Positions 8,872 through 18,074 of a DNA stretch of 64,000 bases are shown piece after piece. The stretch comes from Candidatus Ulvibacter alkanivorans (GTDB lineage Bacteria > Bacteroidota > Bacteroidia > Flavobacteriales > Flavobacteriaceae): assembly GCF_003333325.1 (NCBI RefSeq), contig NZ_QOLC01000089.1, positions 1 through 64,000 on the forward strand. Reading direction: 5' to 3'. Position numbers and translations under genes: made by a program. The number at the start of each line of letters is the position of its first letter. Within the stretch, counting starts at the first letter, position 1. The notes beneath the pieces were generated by a model. It ran no database searches. It saw only the letters and a program-made list of their open reading frames with translations, and was not told the origin of the DNA.

Positions 8872-11268
8872 ATGAGAAATCTCATCGCTTTTATCTCACT
8901 AATTATTATAGTGAGTCTGATCCTTTATAGTTTTTCAAGTTTAATGCCTAAAAAGGGTACGCCACTTTCGACGGCCGATACGGAGTTCGCCACAGAACGA
9001 GCATTGATCCCGTTAAAAGAAATTAGTAGGTCACCACATTATTTCGGCTCACAAGCGCATGCCACGGTGCGTAATTTTTTAGTGGAAGAACTGGAAAATT
9101 TAGGCCTTCAAACCGAAATACAACAAGGATATGTGCATGAAGCCCTTTATACCAAGGTCGATCAAGGTGATAGTACGAAGCGCTATTCTACCGGGTACAA
9201 TCTAATTAAACCCAAGAATATCGTGGGACGACTAAAAGGTTCCGGCAACGGAAAGGCGTTGTTGCTGCTTTCACATTACGACAGCGCAATGATCCCATCC
9301 TATGGCGCCAGTGATGCGGGAAGTGGAATGGTAACTATTTTAGAAAGTTTACGTGCCTATCTGGCTACGGGGAAAACACCTAAAAATGATATCATCGTCT
9401 TGTTTTCTGATGCTGAAGAGCTGGGCTTAGATGGAGCTTCTTTGTTCGTCAATGAACATCGGTGGGCCAAAGATGTTGGTTTAGTACTAAATTTTGAGGC
9501 GCGCGGAAGCGGCGGACCCAGCAATATGATATTAGAGACCAATGGCGGAAATGAAAAGTTGATCGATGCTTTTATTGCTGCCAATCCCGAATTTCCAGTA
9601 GCTTCTTCCTTGATGTACAGCGTTTATAAAATGCTGCCAAACGACACCGATTCGACCGTATTTAGAGAAGATGGTGATATAGACAGCTTCTTTTTTGCAT
9701 TTATAGACGACCATTTCGACTATCATACTGCAAACGATAACTATGCAAATCTAGACAGGAATACACTCCAACACCAAGGCTCCTATTTGCTACCACTGTT
9801 GCATTATTTTTCTCAAGCGGATCTCGCAAATTTAAAATCTGATGCAGATCATGTATACGTAAATGCCCCATTGGTTAAAATGATACATTATCCGTTCTCT
9901 TGGATCATTTGGATGCTTTCTATTGCGATCCTCCTTTTTATAGCACTTGTTTTCTTCGGAATAAAGAAAAAGAAATTAGTAGGTCGAACGATAGGGCGTG
10001 GTTTTGGTGCTTTTACATTGGCATTAGTCGTTTGTGGTTTGTTAGGTTTTCTCGGTTGGAAATTGCTGCTGCTGTTGTACCCTCAATACAATGAAATACA
10101 ACATGGATTTACTTACAACGGGCATAGTTATATTGCTTTTTTTGTTTTCTTATCGTTGGCGGTAACATTTAAGATCTATAAAAGATTTGGCAGAAAAGAC
10201 CTGGTGGCCGGACTTTACATAGCGCCCTTAGCCTTTTGGCTACTAATCAATGTTGCTGTGTATATCATACTGCCGGGCGCTGCCTACTTTATAATTCCTG
10301 TTTTTTTCGCACTCATCTCGTTATGGGTATTAATTAAATATGAGAATCCGAGTGTCTTTTTACTCACCTTCTTAGGAGCTCCGGCATTATTTCTGTTTTC
10401 ACCGTTAATTCAGTTCTTTCCGGTAGGGTTAGGACTTAAAATGTTAGTGATAAGTTGTGTCTTTACCGTGTTAACATTTGGTTTACTTATTCCGGTATTA
10501 GCCTCATATCGTTGGAAGAATATTTTGGCAGCTGTGTGTTTTATTATTGCACTCATTTTCTTTATTAGTGCCCATTTTACAAGTGATTTTTCCGAAGAAA
10601 GACAGAAGCCAAATAGCTTGGTGTATTATCAGAATGCAGATACCGGTACTTCTTATTGGGCCACTTACGACCGTATGTTAGACGACTGGACGCAAGGCTA
10701 TATAGGTGATGCTCCTGAAACTGCTGCTACCTACATCGACAATTCGGCCGGCAGCAAGTATAATTCTCCGTACACCTTTGCGACCGAGGCTCCTGCTAAG
10801 AACATTCCGAGTTTTGAGATCGAGCTAATACAAGACACGGTGGTTTCCGGCAATAGATCGGTTGCGTTTAAAATCCTTCCTAAGCGTAATGTAAATCGCA
10901 TAGAATTGTATGCCGATAAGGAGATTGACTTTATTGAATTTAAAGCGAATGACGTTCTGCCTAGTTCAAATGCTTCGGAAGCACTTGATTCTGCTGAAAG
11001 ATGGCATGACAGGCTGCTGCGTTATCATGTGATCGACAACGAGCCTTTAACGGTTAAGTATACTGTTTCCGAAGCGACACCTATTGAATTTCGCGTATTA
11101 GAATATTCGTATGATCTCATGGAGCATTCTCAATTCTCAATAAATAAGCGACCCAAGTATACCATGCCGAAACCCTTTGTAATCACCGATGCAGTTATTG
11201 TACAACGCACTTTCGATGTTGATGCCTTATCTAGAACGGTTAACGATACACTTGTGACAAACCTATAA
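8872..11268 (+). CDS. Membrane-anchored M28 family zinc peptidase
   Basis: 798 residues. One N-terminal membrane segment (2-22), an M28 aminopeptidase domain with the two-zinc ligands visible (LLSHYDSA, GASDAGSG, SDAEELGLDG, and FDYHTANDN), then about eight transmembrane helices (roughly 345-570) and an exported C-terminal domain. This matches the Bacteroidota M28 proteins with an Fxna/ERMP1-like layout. The catalytic domain should face the periplasm. The following SDR gene starts 3 nt after its stop, so the two are coupled. A near-consensus -7 box (TACTTTTA) lies upstream. Confidence 0.9.
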   Translation: MRNLIAFISLIIIVSLILYSFSSLMPKKGTPLSTADTEFATERALIPLKEISRSPHYFGSQAHATVRNFLVEELENLGLQTEIQQGYVHEALYTKVDQGDSTKRYSTGYNLIKPKNIVGRLKGSGNGKALLLLSHYDSAMIPSYGASDAGSGMVTILESLRAYLATGKTPKNDIIVLFSDAEELGLDGASLFVNEHRWAKDVGLVLNFEARGSGGPSNMILETNGGNEKLIDAFIAANPEFPVASSLMYSVYKMLPNDTDSTVFREDGDIDSFFFAFIDDHFDYHTANDNYANLDRNTLQHQGSYLLPLLHYFSQADLANLKSDADHVYVNAPLVKMIHYPFSWIIWMLSIAILLFIALVFFGIKKKKLVGRTIGRGFGAFTLALVVCGLLGFLGWKLLLLLYPQYNEIQHGFTYNGHSYIAFFVFLSLAVTFKIYKRFGRKDLVAGLYIAPLAFWLLINVAVYIILPGAAYFIIPVFFALISLWVLIKYENPSVFLLTFLGAPALFLFSPLIQFFPVGLGLKMLVISCVFTVLTFGLLIPVLASYRWKNILAAVCFIIALIFFISAHFTSDFSEERQKPNSLVYYQNADTGTSYWATYDRMLDDWTQGYIGDAPETAATYIDNSAGSKYNSPYTFATEAPAKNIPSFEIELIQDTVVSGNRSVAFKILPKRNVNRIELYADKEIDFIEFKANDVLPSSNASEALDSAERWHDRLLRYHVIDNEPLTVKYTVSEATPIEFRVLEYSYDLMEHSQFSINKRPKYTMPKPFVITDAVIVQRTFDVDALSRTVNDTLVTNL

Positions 11269-11271
11269 CGA

Positions 11272-12087
11272 ATGAACAAACAAATTGGAATTGCAGGAAT
11301 GGGCTGGCTTGGCCAACCCCTCGCCCAGCATTTAATGACGCTTGGCTATAGGGTGAAAGGAACCGCAACGAGCGAATCAAAAGTCACTAATTTGTATAAA
11401 CAAGGGTATGATGCTCACGTGTTAGAGACCTCGGAATCGGGTGTAACGGGAGATCCAAAAGCTTTCTTAGCTGATCTCGATGTGTTAGTGATCATGATTC
11501 CTCCCGGACTGCGGAAAAATACGGGCGCAAATTATGTGTTGAAAATGTCGTATTTACTATCTGAAATTCAACAAGCGGAGATCGAACATCTTATTTTAAT
11601 TAGCAGTACGTCGGTGTATAGTGATGCGCAGGGTGCAGTTACCGAAAAAATATACCCCATACCCGATAGTGAAGCCGGAAGACAATTGCTACAAGTAGAG
11701 CAACGTTTCTTTAACGATCCATCTCAAAAAACAACCCTAGTGCGGTTTGGCGGATTGGTAGGCGGAAGTCGACAGCCGGTTCGATATTTGGCAGGAAGAA
11801 AAGAGTTGCAAAATGGAGCAGCTCCCGTAAACTTAATTCATCGCGACGATTGTATTGGAATTCTTTCAGAAATTATTAAACAGGAATGCTTCGGAAAGAT
11901 ATTCAATGCCGTTGCGCCTTTCCATCCTAACAAAAGTGACTATTATACAACCAAGGCTCAAGAACTGGGATTACAACCCCCTGAGTATGTAAAACCAGAT
12001 GCGGGTGGTGATGACACTTATAAAAAAGTTGATTCGGTTCATCTAAAAAGCCTATTGCAGTACCAATTTAAGCAGTCCATATTATAG
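11272..12087 (+). CDS. NAD(P)-dependent SDR/epimerase-like protein (YeeZ type)
   Basis: 271 residues. The Rossmann fold starts directly with GIAGMGWLGQPLA (GxGxxG), followed by a region with LISSTSVYSD, as in atypical or extended SDRs. The C-terminus has YYTTKAQELGL and a lysine-rich tail. Substrate unknown. The start is 3 nt after the M28 peptidase stop; the stop is 5 nt from the convergent lipoprotein gene. Confidence 0.82.
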   Translation: MNKQIGIAGMGWLGQPLAQHLMTLGYRVKGTATSESKVTNLYKQGYDAHVLETSESGVTGDPKAFLADLDVLVIMIPPGLRKNTGANYVLKMSYLLSEIQQAEIEHLILISSTSVYSDAQGAVTEKIYPIPDSEAGRQLLQVEQRFFNDPSQKTTLVRFGGLVGGSRQPVRYLAGRKELQNGAAPVNLIHRDDCIGILSEIIKQECFGKIFNAVAPFHPNKSDYYTTKAQELGLQPPEYVKPDAGGDDTYKKVDSVHLKSLLQYQFKQSIL

Positions 12088-12092
12088 TGCGA

Positions 12093-12689
12093 CTATCCTT
12101 CTGAGTCTCGTAGTTCGGCTTGAAAGATAGAGTCTCTTAGGCGTCGTTGCTTCTCCAGCTCTTTGGCTTCTTCATCCTGCTGATCCAGATCTATTTGATC
12201 TTTTGCGAATTTACCGTTTATCTGTTCGACAAAATTTTGCGTAGCCCTATTCAAGGTTTGTAAATGGTTTTCAATTTCTTCGTTTTCGAAACGGTCCTTA
12301 TGCACTTCTTGGTGTAGCAAGGATGCGTGTGTTTTTACAACGAGTAAACGAGACACGATGGCTTGTGTATTCAGTTTTTCGGGGATCTTCTTTGTGAGGG
12401 AATCGGTGTGTTGAATAAGTCGTTCACTTCCGCTTTGAAGTGCTTCAATATTACTGCCGTTTATAAATTTCAGTTCGTTCTCGAAATCTTCAAAAACCGA
12501 CCATTGAAAGATCTCTTTCTTGGCTGCTTCGGAAAGTTCCGGGAAGCGATAGGATGTGTCCCCATAGATCAAGCTTGTGTTTACTTCTTGCGTTGTGGCC
12601 ACTTCGGATGTTTCCGAAGAATTCCCACAAGAGATCCAAAAAGAGATCACACATATACTAAGCAAGGCCGTAAATAAAGTTCGTTTCAT
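12093..12689 (-). CDS. Putative lipoprotein, function unknown
   Basis: 198 residues from the ATG at 12689. The signal peptide ends in a lipobox (FWISCGNSS), so lipid attachment at Cys is expected. The frame is open to 12752, but those residues precede the signal peptide and the -7 box at 12710-12717. The mature part is helical and acidic; the last 40 residues are heavily charged (DQQDEEAKELEKQRRLRD). No known domain recognised. Confidence 0.8.
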   Translation of the reverse strand: MKRTLFTALLSICVISFWISCGNSSETSEVATTQEVNTSLIYGDTSYRFPELSEAAKKEIFQWSVFEDFENELKFINGSNIEALQSGSERLIQHTDSLTKKIPEKLNTQAIVSRLLVVKTHASLLHQEVHKDRFENEEIENHLQTLNRATQNFVEQINGKFAKDQIDLDQQDEEAKELEKQRRLRDSIFQAELRDSEG

Positions 12690-12709
12690 CACAGTATAAA
12701 ATCGCAGCA

Positions 12710-12717
12710 CAAATATA
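12710..12717 (-). promoter_or_regulatory. -7 promoter box TATATTTG of the lipoprotein gene
   Basis: Exact TAnnTTTG on the minus strand, 20 nt before the ATG at 12689. It lies inside the longer open frame and so argues for the shorter start. Confidence 0.5.
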
Positions 12718-12801
12718 CACGTTCTACCAACAATCTTCTCTTCGCTATACAAAGAAAAGGGGGAGATATTCGTTATCTTTATCGGCTGAATTGATAAACG
12801 T

Positions 12802-13740
12802 ATGAAAAAGAGAATTCTTATAATGGGAGCCTGTGGTCAAATTGGCACCGAACTTACAACCCAACTTAGAAACAAATACGCAGCTCATAAGGTAATTGCA
12901 AGTGATATAAAGGAAGGATCGCAAGAACTTATGCAAGGTGGCCCTTTTGAGATCTTGGATGCCATGGATTATGAGGCCGTTCAAGACGTGGTTATTCGAT
13001 ATGAGATCACCGATGTATATTTAATGGCGGCCATGCTTTCTGCAACGGCAGAGAAGTTCCCTATGAAGGCTTGGAATTTAAATATGAATTCCCTTTTTAA
13101 CGTGCTAAATCTTGCAAGAGACAAAAAGATTGAAAAGGTGTTTTGGCCATCCAGTATTGCTGTATTTGGTAGCACAACACCCAAAACCGACACACCACAA
13201 CGTACGGTAATGGAACCTTCTACGGTGTATGGTATAAGCAAACAAACCGGCGAACGATGGTGTGAATACTACCACAAACGTTATGATGTTGATGTTCGCA
13301 GTATTCGATATCCAGGCTTAATTAGTTATACTACGCTGCCGGGTGGTGGTACCACAGATTATGCTGTCGATATTTATTATAAGGCTTTGAAGCACAAGAA
13401 GTATATTTCTTTTTTAGGCGCTGAAACCACACTTCCTATGATGTATATGGATGACGCCATTAATGCGACCATTGGGATAATGGAAGCAGACAAATCGGAG
13501 ATAAAAATACGCAGTTCCTATAATTTGGCTGCTATGAGTTTTAATCCGGAAGAGATTGCTGCCAGCATTCGCGAACATGTACCCGCCTTTTCCATTTCGT
13601 ATAAACCTGATTTTCGTCAAGCGATAGCCGATTCTTGGCCACAAAGTATCGATGATTCTGCTGCCAGAGAAGATTGGGGTTGGGAGCATAAGATATCCTT
13701 GGAGGAGATGACCAAAATCATGTTGGACAACATAGAATAG
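12802..13740 (+). CDS. L-threonine 3-dehydrogenase, SDR type
   Basis: 312 residues. NAD-binding motif GACGQIGTE at 9-17 and SDR catalytic Tyr143-x3-Lys147 (YGISK), plus YPGLISYTTLPGGGTTDYAV and LPMMYMDDAI. These features and the length match the short-chain L-threonine dehydrogenases known from Flavobacterium frigidimaris, which oxidise threonine to 2-amino-3-ketobutyrate. It lies alone between a leftward lipoprotein gene and a leftward TVP38 gene. Another NAD-dependent epimerase activity is possible, but the match is good. Confidence 0.85.
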   Translation: MKKRILIMGACGQIGTELTTQLRNKYAAHKVIASDIKEGSQELMQGGPFEILDAMDYEAVQDVVIRYEITDVYLMAAMLSATAEKFPMKAWNLNMNSLFNVLNLARDKKIEKVFWPSSIAVFGSTTPKTDTPQRTVMEPSTVYGISKQTGERWCEYYHKRYDVDVRSIRYPGLISYTTLPGGGTTDYAVDIYYKALKHKKYISFLGAETTLPMMYMDDAINATIGIMEADKSEIKIRSSYNLAAMSFNPEEIAASIREHVPAFSISYKPDFRQAIADSWPQSIDDSAAREDWGWEHKISLEEMTKIMLDNIE

Positions 13741-13747
13741 GTCGTAA

Positions 13748-14452
13748 TTACTTGTTGCGCTTTTTCTTATCCCACCAAATGTAGCCTATAAAGAGGATAA
13801 GGCTTACGATAGAACCCCATAGTAATCCGCTCTTCATTTGATCGGTGCTTTGCCCGAAGATCGCAATGAACAGCGTTAGCGGTGCAATTCCCACTAAGGT
13901 CGCACCAATGAATTTCCAATAACCCATTTTAAGGATCCCTGCGACAAAACTAATGGCGTCATTCGATAGAAATGGATTGATGCGTGTTACAATTATCGCC
14001 CAGAAGCCATAGTCATCGATAAAATCCTCGATCTTCTGTTCGGTAGAGGGACCAATGATCTTTTCTACTAGCACGGGACCTAGATACTTACCAATAAAAT
14101 AACCAACCGATGAGGCTGAAAAAACTGCTGCGAAAACAATAACGCTTCCCCAAATGGGTCCGTAGGCAAGAATAGACACTACCATAAGTGCAACGCTTGG
14201 AATTACGAGTAAGAACATTTGAGCGATCATAGCCAGTATCAATACTAGTGGCCCGAACCAACCAAATTTGCTTACCCACTGCTCGATTCGCTGCTCGTCG
14301 TTACTAGTTAATACGGTCCAAGCTTCGTTAAGAAATGACTGCACTGAAGGAATAAAAAAGTAGCTTAACACCACGGCCGCAACAATACCAATCGAAATAA
14401 ACAATGGTAGCTTGCTTTTCTTTACAGATGAATGTTCTTTCAAATCTGACAT
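13748..14452 (-). CDS. TVP38/TMEM64 family membrane protein (DedA superfamily)
   Basis: 234 residues with about six hydrophobic segments. The SNARE-associated/VTT domain is recognisable by FLLVIPSVALMVVSILAYGP, then GYFIGKYLG and VTRINPFLSNDAISFVAGI. Members are linked to lipid scrambling or transport; the substrate here is unknown. The N-terminal 20 residues are polar and basic. Convergent with the threonine dehydrogenase gene (7 nt between). Confidence 0.88.
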   Translation of the reverse strand: MSDLKEHSSVKKSKLPLFISIGIVAAVVLSYFFIPSVQSFLNEAWTVLTSNDEQRIEQWVSKFGWFGPLVLILAMIAQMFLLVIPSVALMVVSILAYGPIWGSVIVFAAVFSASSVGYFIGKYLGPVLVEKIIGPSTEQKIEDFIDDYGFWAIIVTRINPFLSNDAISFVAGILKMGYWKFIGATLVGIAPLTLFIAIFGQSTDQMKSGLLWGSIVSLILFIGYIWWDKKKRNK

Positions 14453-14525
14453 TGAGTGACATTAATAGTGTCGGTATAAAAATACAGTAAAAGAAGGAAG
14501 TTCCTTTACGCCCAGTATTTTTCAA

Positions 14526-14554
14526 AGAAAAAGCCACCCACATTGTGGATGGCT
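14526..14554 (-). terminator. Intrinsic terminator of the tRNA-Asn transcript
   Basis: On the minus strand a hairpin (AGCCA and CCAC arms, one mismatch, 3-nt loop) at 14532-14554 is followed by five T. It lies 15 nt past the tRNA 3' end. Confidence 0.75.
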
Positions 14555-14568
14555 CTTCGTCGTTTTAG

Positions 14569-14642
14569 CTCCTCAGACTGGGCTCGAACCAGTGACCCTC
14601 TGATTAACAGTCAGATGCTCTAACCAACTGAGCTACTGAGGA
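14569..14642 (-). tRNA. tRNA-Asn (anticodon GTT)
   Basis: 74 nt cloverleaf read on the minus strand. Acceptor arms TCCTCAG and CTGAGGA pair fully, the D-loop has AGTTGGTTAGA, the anticodon loop is CTGTTAA (GTT), and the T-loop has GGTTCGAGCC. The discriminator base is G and CCA is not encoded. It has its own -7 box (14707-14714) and terminator (14526-14554), so it is a single-gene unit with a leader of about 60 nt that contains two copies of CGCCTTAG. The 14643-14840 gap otherwise holds only the subtilase terminator and AT-rich DNA. Confidence 0.97.
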
Positions 14643-14706
14643 ATATTAGGTGTTTTAGATGGCGTAACCATCAACCTTGGTGACCCTAAGGCGACTAAGG
14701 CGGGTG

Positions 14707-14714
14707 CAAATATA
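14707..14714 (-). promoter_or_regulatory. -7 promoter box TATATTTG of tRNA-Asn
   Basis: Exact TAnnTTTG on the minus strand, 64 nt before the mature tRNA 5' end. Confidence 0.5.
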
Positions 14715-14766
14715 ATTTATTTTTAAACTGTCACAAAGCGTTTTTTATTTTTTTCTTTCTTTTCTG

Positions 14767-14806
14767 AAAAAATAATACGGATAGGCATTTTTTAATATAC
14801 CTACCC
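14767..14806 (-). terminator. Intrinsic terminator of the subtilase gene
   Basis: Minus-strand hairpin with 10-bp arms (GGGTAGGTAT with ATGCCTATCC, two G-U pairs) and an 8-nt loop, followed by GTATTATTTTTT. It lies 35 nt after the subtilase stop. Confidence 0.75.
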
Positions 14807-14840
14807 GCATTCTTTAAGTGATACGTCAACAAAGACCTAC

Positions 14841-16490
14841 CTAGTTCGCAATGACGATCTTTTGTCGTTCCACCTGTTTATTTCCAAGCGTATGCACTTC
14901 TACTATGTATACTCCGGCAGCAAAATTGGCTACTTCCATCTCATAGTCCGTTCTGTTTGGAACAGATTGCTCGAATGCTACCGTTCCTAAGATCGTATAT
15001 AGCTTCACGGCTGTAATGGGAGCCGCGTTCGAACTAAACGAAAGTCGTTCCGTTCCATCCACAGGGTTAGGATAGATACTAATCGCTGTTTCATAGTTGT
15101 TTTCTGAAACATTCAAAATACTGGAAAGTGCTTGAAATGCATTCAGCCTTCCGAAGCCATAATATTGATCCCAACCTGGCGTATCTTCGGAAGGGTCTCC
15201 GGTTTCATCATCGGCTGTGCTATTCATGATGGTTCTAATTTCTTCCGGTGTCAGTGAGCCGTCCTGAGAAAGCAATAAGGATGCAATTCCGGCTACGTGT
15301 GGTGCTGCTTGAGAGGTTCCGCCCCAATAAATATTATAGTTGTTGTTAGAGGTATGGGTAATACTATAGGTATAGTTACCCGGAGCTATAAGATCGATAT
15401 GAGGTCCGAAATTACTTCCACTGTTTACGTCCCAATAAAATGGCGAGGAACGGTCACCGTCCGGATCGATCGATCCCACAGCTATTGTTTCGGTATAAGC
15501 AGCCGGATAGATTGGAATGTTATTATCGAAATTCAGCATTGCCGCGGTAAGCACTACCCCGTTAGAATGGGCATAGGTGACCGCATCTTGTAGTGCCGAA
15601 GAATCTCCGGTAGAGCCCCATGACATATTAATAATATCGGCACCGTTATCTACTGCATAGTAAATTGCATCAACGGCCCACGCGACATCGGTATAGGCAT
15701 TTTGATCGTTGAGCATTTTTAGGTTCATGATCTTGCTGTTCCAGTTAATTCCGGCGTAGGCCGTCGCATTATTAGGAATGCTCCCCAACAATCCTATAAT
15801 ATTGGTTCCATGCCCCACGTCATCAGACGGGTCGTTAGTGTTATAGGCAAAGTTCCAACCATCTATATCGTCAATGTATCCATTACCATCGGTATCGGTT
15901 CCGTCTAAGACTTCATTAGGGTTGGTCCATAATCTACCTGCTAATTCAGGATGATCGATCTTAACCCCTGAGTCTAAAACGGCAATGATAATATTGGCAT
16001 CACCTTGTTCTATATCCCAAGCCTCTTCCATCATAATATCGACCCCTTCTTCGGAATCGGACAGAGGAAAATTACCATCATTACTAAGTCCCCATTGTCT
16101 AGAGAACAACGCATCATTGGGTATCTGACTCACCATTTCGAAACATTCTCCTCCGGCAGATCCCGTATAGTTAGGCTCCACATATTCGAAACGGTTGGTT
16201 GCCTTATATTGCTGAATTACCTCTTGAATAGGCTGTTTTGCAGAAAAACGAATCACAAAGGTATTTTGAGTTCTTCGATTACCAATCTGCTCTATATGTT
16301 CTACCGAGTATTGGGCGTGTAGCCTTTGTAGGGTGGGTGCTTGAAACTTTTCGGCTGTGGTTAGCGATTGGTCATTATGCTCAGCTTTAAGCTTAACAAG
16401 TATGCTGTTCATAGCATAGTTAGTTACTTCTTGTGCTTGTATTGAACAGAGGAACAAGAGATTGAGGGTAGTTAGTAATAGTGTTCTCAT
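14841..16490 (-). CDS. S8 family serine peptidase with T9SS sorting domain
   Basis: 549 residues. Signal peptide 1-19, an inhibitor-like propeptide to about residue 120, then the subtilisin catalytic triad: Asp in IAVLDSGVKIDHPE, His in VGHGTNIIG, Ser in GGTSQAAPHVAG. The last 80 residues form the Por-type A sorting domain (SIYPNPVDG ... GVYIVEVHT), so it should be exported to the surface or medium by the type IX system. One gene, with its own terminator. A secreted protease for proteinaceous nutrients is the simplest role. Confidence 0.95.
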   Translation of the reverse strand: MRTLLLTTLNLLFLCSIQAQEVTNYAMNSILVKLKAEHNDQSLTTAEKFQAPTLQRLHAQYSVEHIEQIGNRRTQNTFVIRFSAKQPIQEVIQQYKATNRFEYVEPNYTGSAGGECFEMVSQIPNDALFSRQWGLSNDGNFPLSDSEEGVDIMMEEAWDIEQGDANIIIAVLDSGVKIDHPELAGRLWTNPNEVLDGTDTDGNGYIDDIDGWNFAYNTNDPSDDVGHGTNIIGLLGSIPNNATAYAGINWNSKIMNLKMLNDQNAYTDVAWAVDAIYYAVDNGADIINMSWGSTGDSSALQDAVTYAHSNGVVLTAAMLNFDNNIPIYPAAYTETIAVGSIDPDGDRSSPFYWDVNSGSNFGPHIDLIAPGNYTYSITHTSNNNYNIYWGGTSQAAPHVAGIASLLLSQDGSLTPEEIRTIMNSTADDETGDPSEDTPGWDQYYGFGRLNAFQALSSILNVSENNYETAISIYPNPVDGTERLSFSSNAAPITAVKLYTILGTVAFEQSVPNRTDYEMEVANFAAGVYIVEVHTLGNKQVERQKIVIAN

Positions 16491-16560
16491 TTTTTATCTT
16501 TTTAGTTGCTGTTACGCTACCATCGTACGAAATAAAAAATGTCATCACTAGGTTTCAGAA

Positions 16561-16591
16561 AAAAATAAAGGCACCCCTAACAGAGTGCCTT
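16561..16591 (-). terminator. Intrinsic terminator of rseP
   Basis: Minus-strand hairpin AAGGCAC / GTGCCTT followed by TTATTTTT, 28 nt after the rseP stop. Confidence 0.75.
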
Positions 16592-16618
16592 CAACTACTA
16601 TTGAAATCGTATTATTTT

Positions 16619-17929
16619 CTATTTAAATAACCAGCGATATATATCGTTCCCATTGGCAAATAGCACCAAGGCGATTAATATAAAGAATCCGATCATTTGG
16701 GCATATTCCATGAATTTGTCATTCGGCTTTCTCCCAGAAACGATCTCGTATAACAAGAACATTACATGCCCTCCATCTAATGCGGGTATGGGCAATATAT
16801 TCATAAAGGCAAGAATAATGGAAATTAGAGCCGTGGTTTGCCAGAAACTGATCCAGTTCCAGCTTTCAGGAAATAAATTACCAATTGCTCCAAAACCGCC
16901 AACTTGAGTGGCTCCCTTGGCAGTGAATACATACTTGAATTGTTTTACATAATCTTTTAAAATGTTATAGCCATAACTCACCCCACCGGTTATACTTTCA
17001 CCTAAACTATAGGTTACGTGTGTTGACTCACCGAAATTCTGAACTCCAATTTGGCCGTCCTCATTCGTCTCAACCGTTAACATCTTTTGTGTGCCGTCTC
17101 TGTCGATCACAATGGTATTTACCTTATCCTCATTTGAACTTACGATCTTCGTGAATTCATGCCAGTAGGTAATGTCTTCTCCATTTACTGATACAATTCG
17201 GTCACCTTCCAAGAAACCTGCAGCACCTGCCGGATAATCACGTCGAACGGTGTCGATCACAGGAAAACGGCGTTCAGTAAACGGACGTAAGATATCTTTT
17301 TCGAACATTTGGCTTCCTATATCTTCGGGCATCGAAATGGTTTCAACACTACCGTCTAGGTGTTGTACCTCTATGGTTTCCACATCTCTTAAAAACAAAT
17401 GACGGTTTATATCTGTTACATTGGTGAATTCTTCACCATTCACACTCAATATTTTATCGCCGTCCTCAAATCCCATTTCCTTAAATTCTTCGGCTATAGC
17501 GAAGCCTTCGGGTAGGTCGTCGTTTGTGGTAATGTAGGTGCCGTTAAAGAAGAGTATGCTCATATAGATCACAAACCCGACAATAATATTCACCGTAACA
17601 CCTCCAAGCATAATGATGAGACGTTGCCATGCCGGCTTGCTTCTAAACTCCCATGGTTGCGGCGGTTGTGCCATTTGTTCTTTGTCCATGCTCTCATCGA
17701 TCATTCCTGAGATCTTTACGTAACCCCCCAAAGGCAACCACCCAATTCCATAAACGGTATCTCCGATTTTCTTTTTAAAGAGCGCGAATTTTACGTCGAA
17801 GAATAAGAAGAATTTTTCGACACGTGTCTTAAATAATTTTGCCGGAATAAAATGCCCCAATTCATGGAGCACGATCAATATGGATAAGCTTAACAGCAAC
17901 TGAAGTGCTTTTACAGCGAATGGACTCAT
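16619..17929 (-). CDS. rseP: Site-2 metalloprotease RseP
   Basis: 436 residues. Membrane-embedded zinc protease that cuts anti-sigma factors and signal peptide remnants. HELGHF (His22, Glu23, His26) lies in the first membrane segment, the second zinc motif is NILPIPALDGGHV near residue 390, and two PDZ domains occupy about 115-310 (GFEDGDKILSVNGEE and AGFLEGDRIVSVNGED). Two PDZ domains are typical of proteobacterial and Bacteroidota RseP. Own promoter box at 17949-17956 and own terminator. Confidence 0.95.
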   Translation of the reverse strand: MSPFAVKALQLLLSLSILIVLHELGHFIPAKLFKTRVEKFFLFFDVKFALFKKKIGDTVYGIGWLPLGGYVKISGMIDESMDKEQMAQPPQPWEFRSKPAWQRLIIMLGGVTVNIIVGFVIYMSILFFNGTYITTNDDLPEGFAIAEEFKEMGFEDGDKILSVNGEEFTNVTDINRHLFLRDVETIEVQHLDGSVETISMPEDIGSQMFEKDILRPFTERRFPVIDTVRRDYPAGAAGFLEGDRIVSVNGEDITYWHEFTKIVSSNEDKVNTIVIDRDGTQKMLTVETNEDGQIGVQNFGESTHVTYSLGESITGGVSYGYNILKDYVKQFKYVFTAKGATQVGGFGAIGNLFPESWNWISFWQTTALISIILAFMNILPIPALDGGHVMFLLYEIVSGRKPNDKFMEYAQMIGFFILIALVLFANGNDIYRWLFK

Positions 17930-17948
17930 AGTTTCAAAAATTAACGCA

Positions 17949-17956
17949 CAAAAGTA
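17949..17956 (-). promoter_or_regulatory. -7 promoter box TACTTTTG of rseP
   Basis: Exact TAnnTTTG on the minus strand, 19 nt before the start codon. Confidence 0.5.
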
Positions 17957-18050
17957 ATCTTTTATACCCGCTTTTAAAAATTATTAAAGACGTACTTCTG
18001 TTTTACAAAAGTTTAAGAAGCAGAAGGCTATAGAAGTAATTTTTAGATAG

Positions 18051-18058
18051 TAATTTTG
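18051..18058 (+). promoter_or_regulatory. -7 promoter box TAATTTTG of the SCO gene
   Basis: Exact TAnnTTTG, 16 nt before the ATG at 18075. Confidence 0.5.
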
Positions 18059-18074
18059 TCTAAAATTTCCGGGC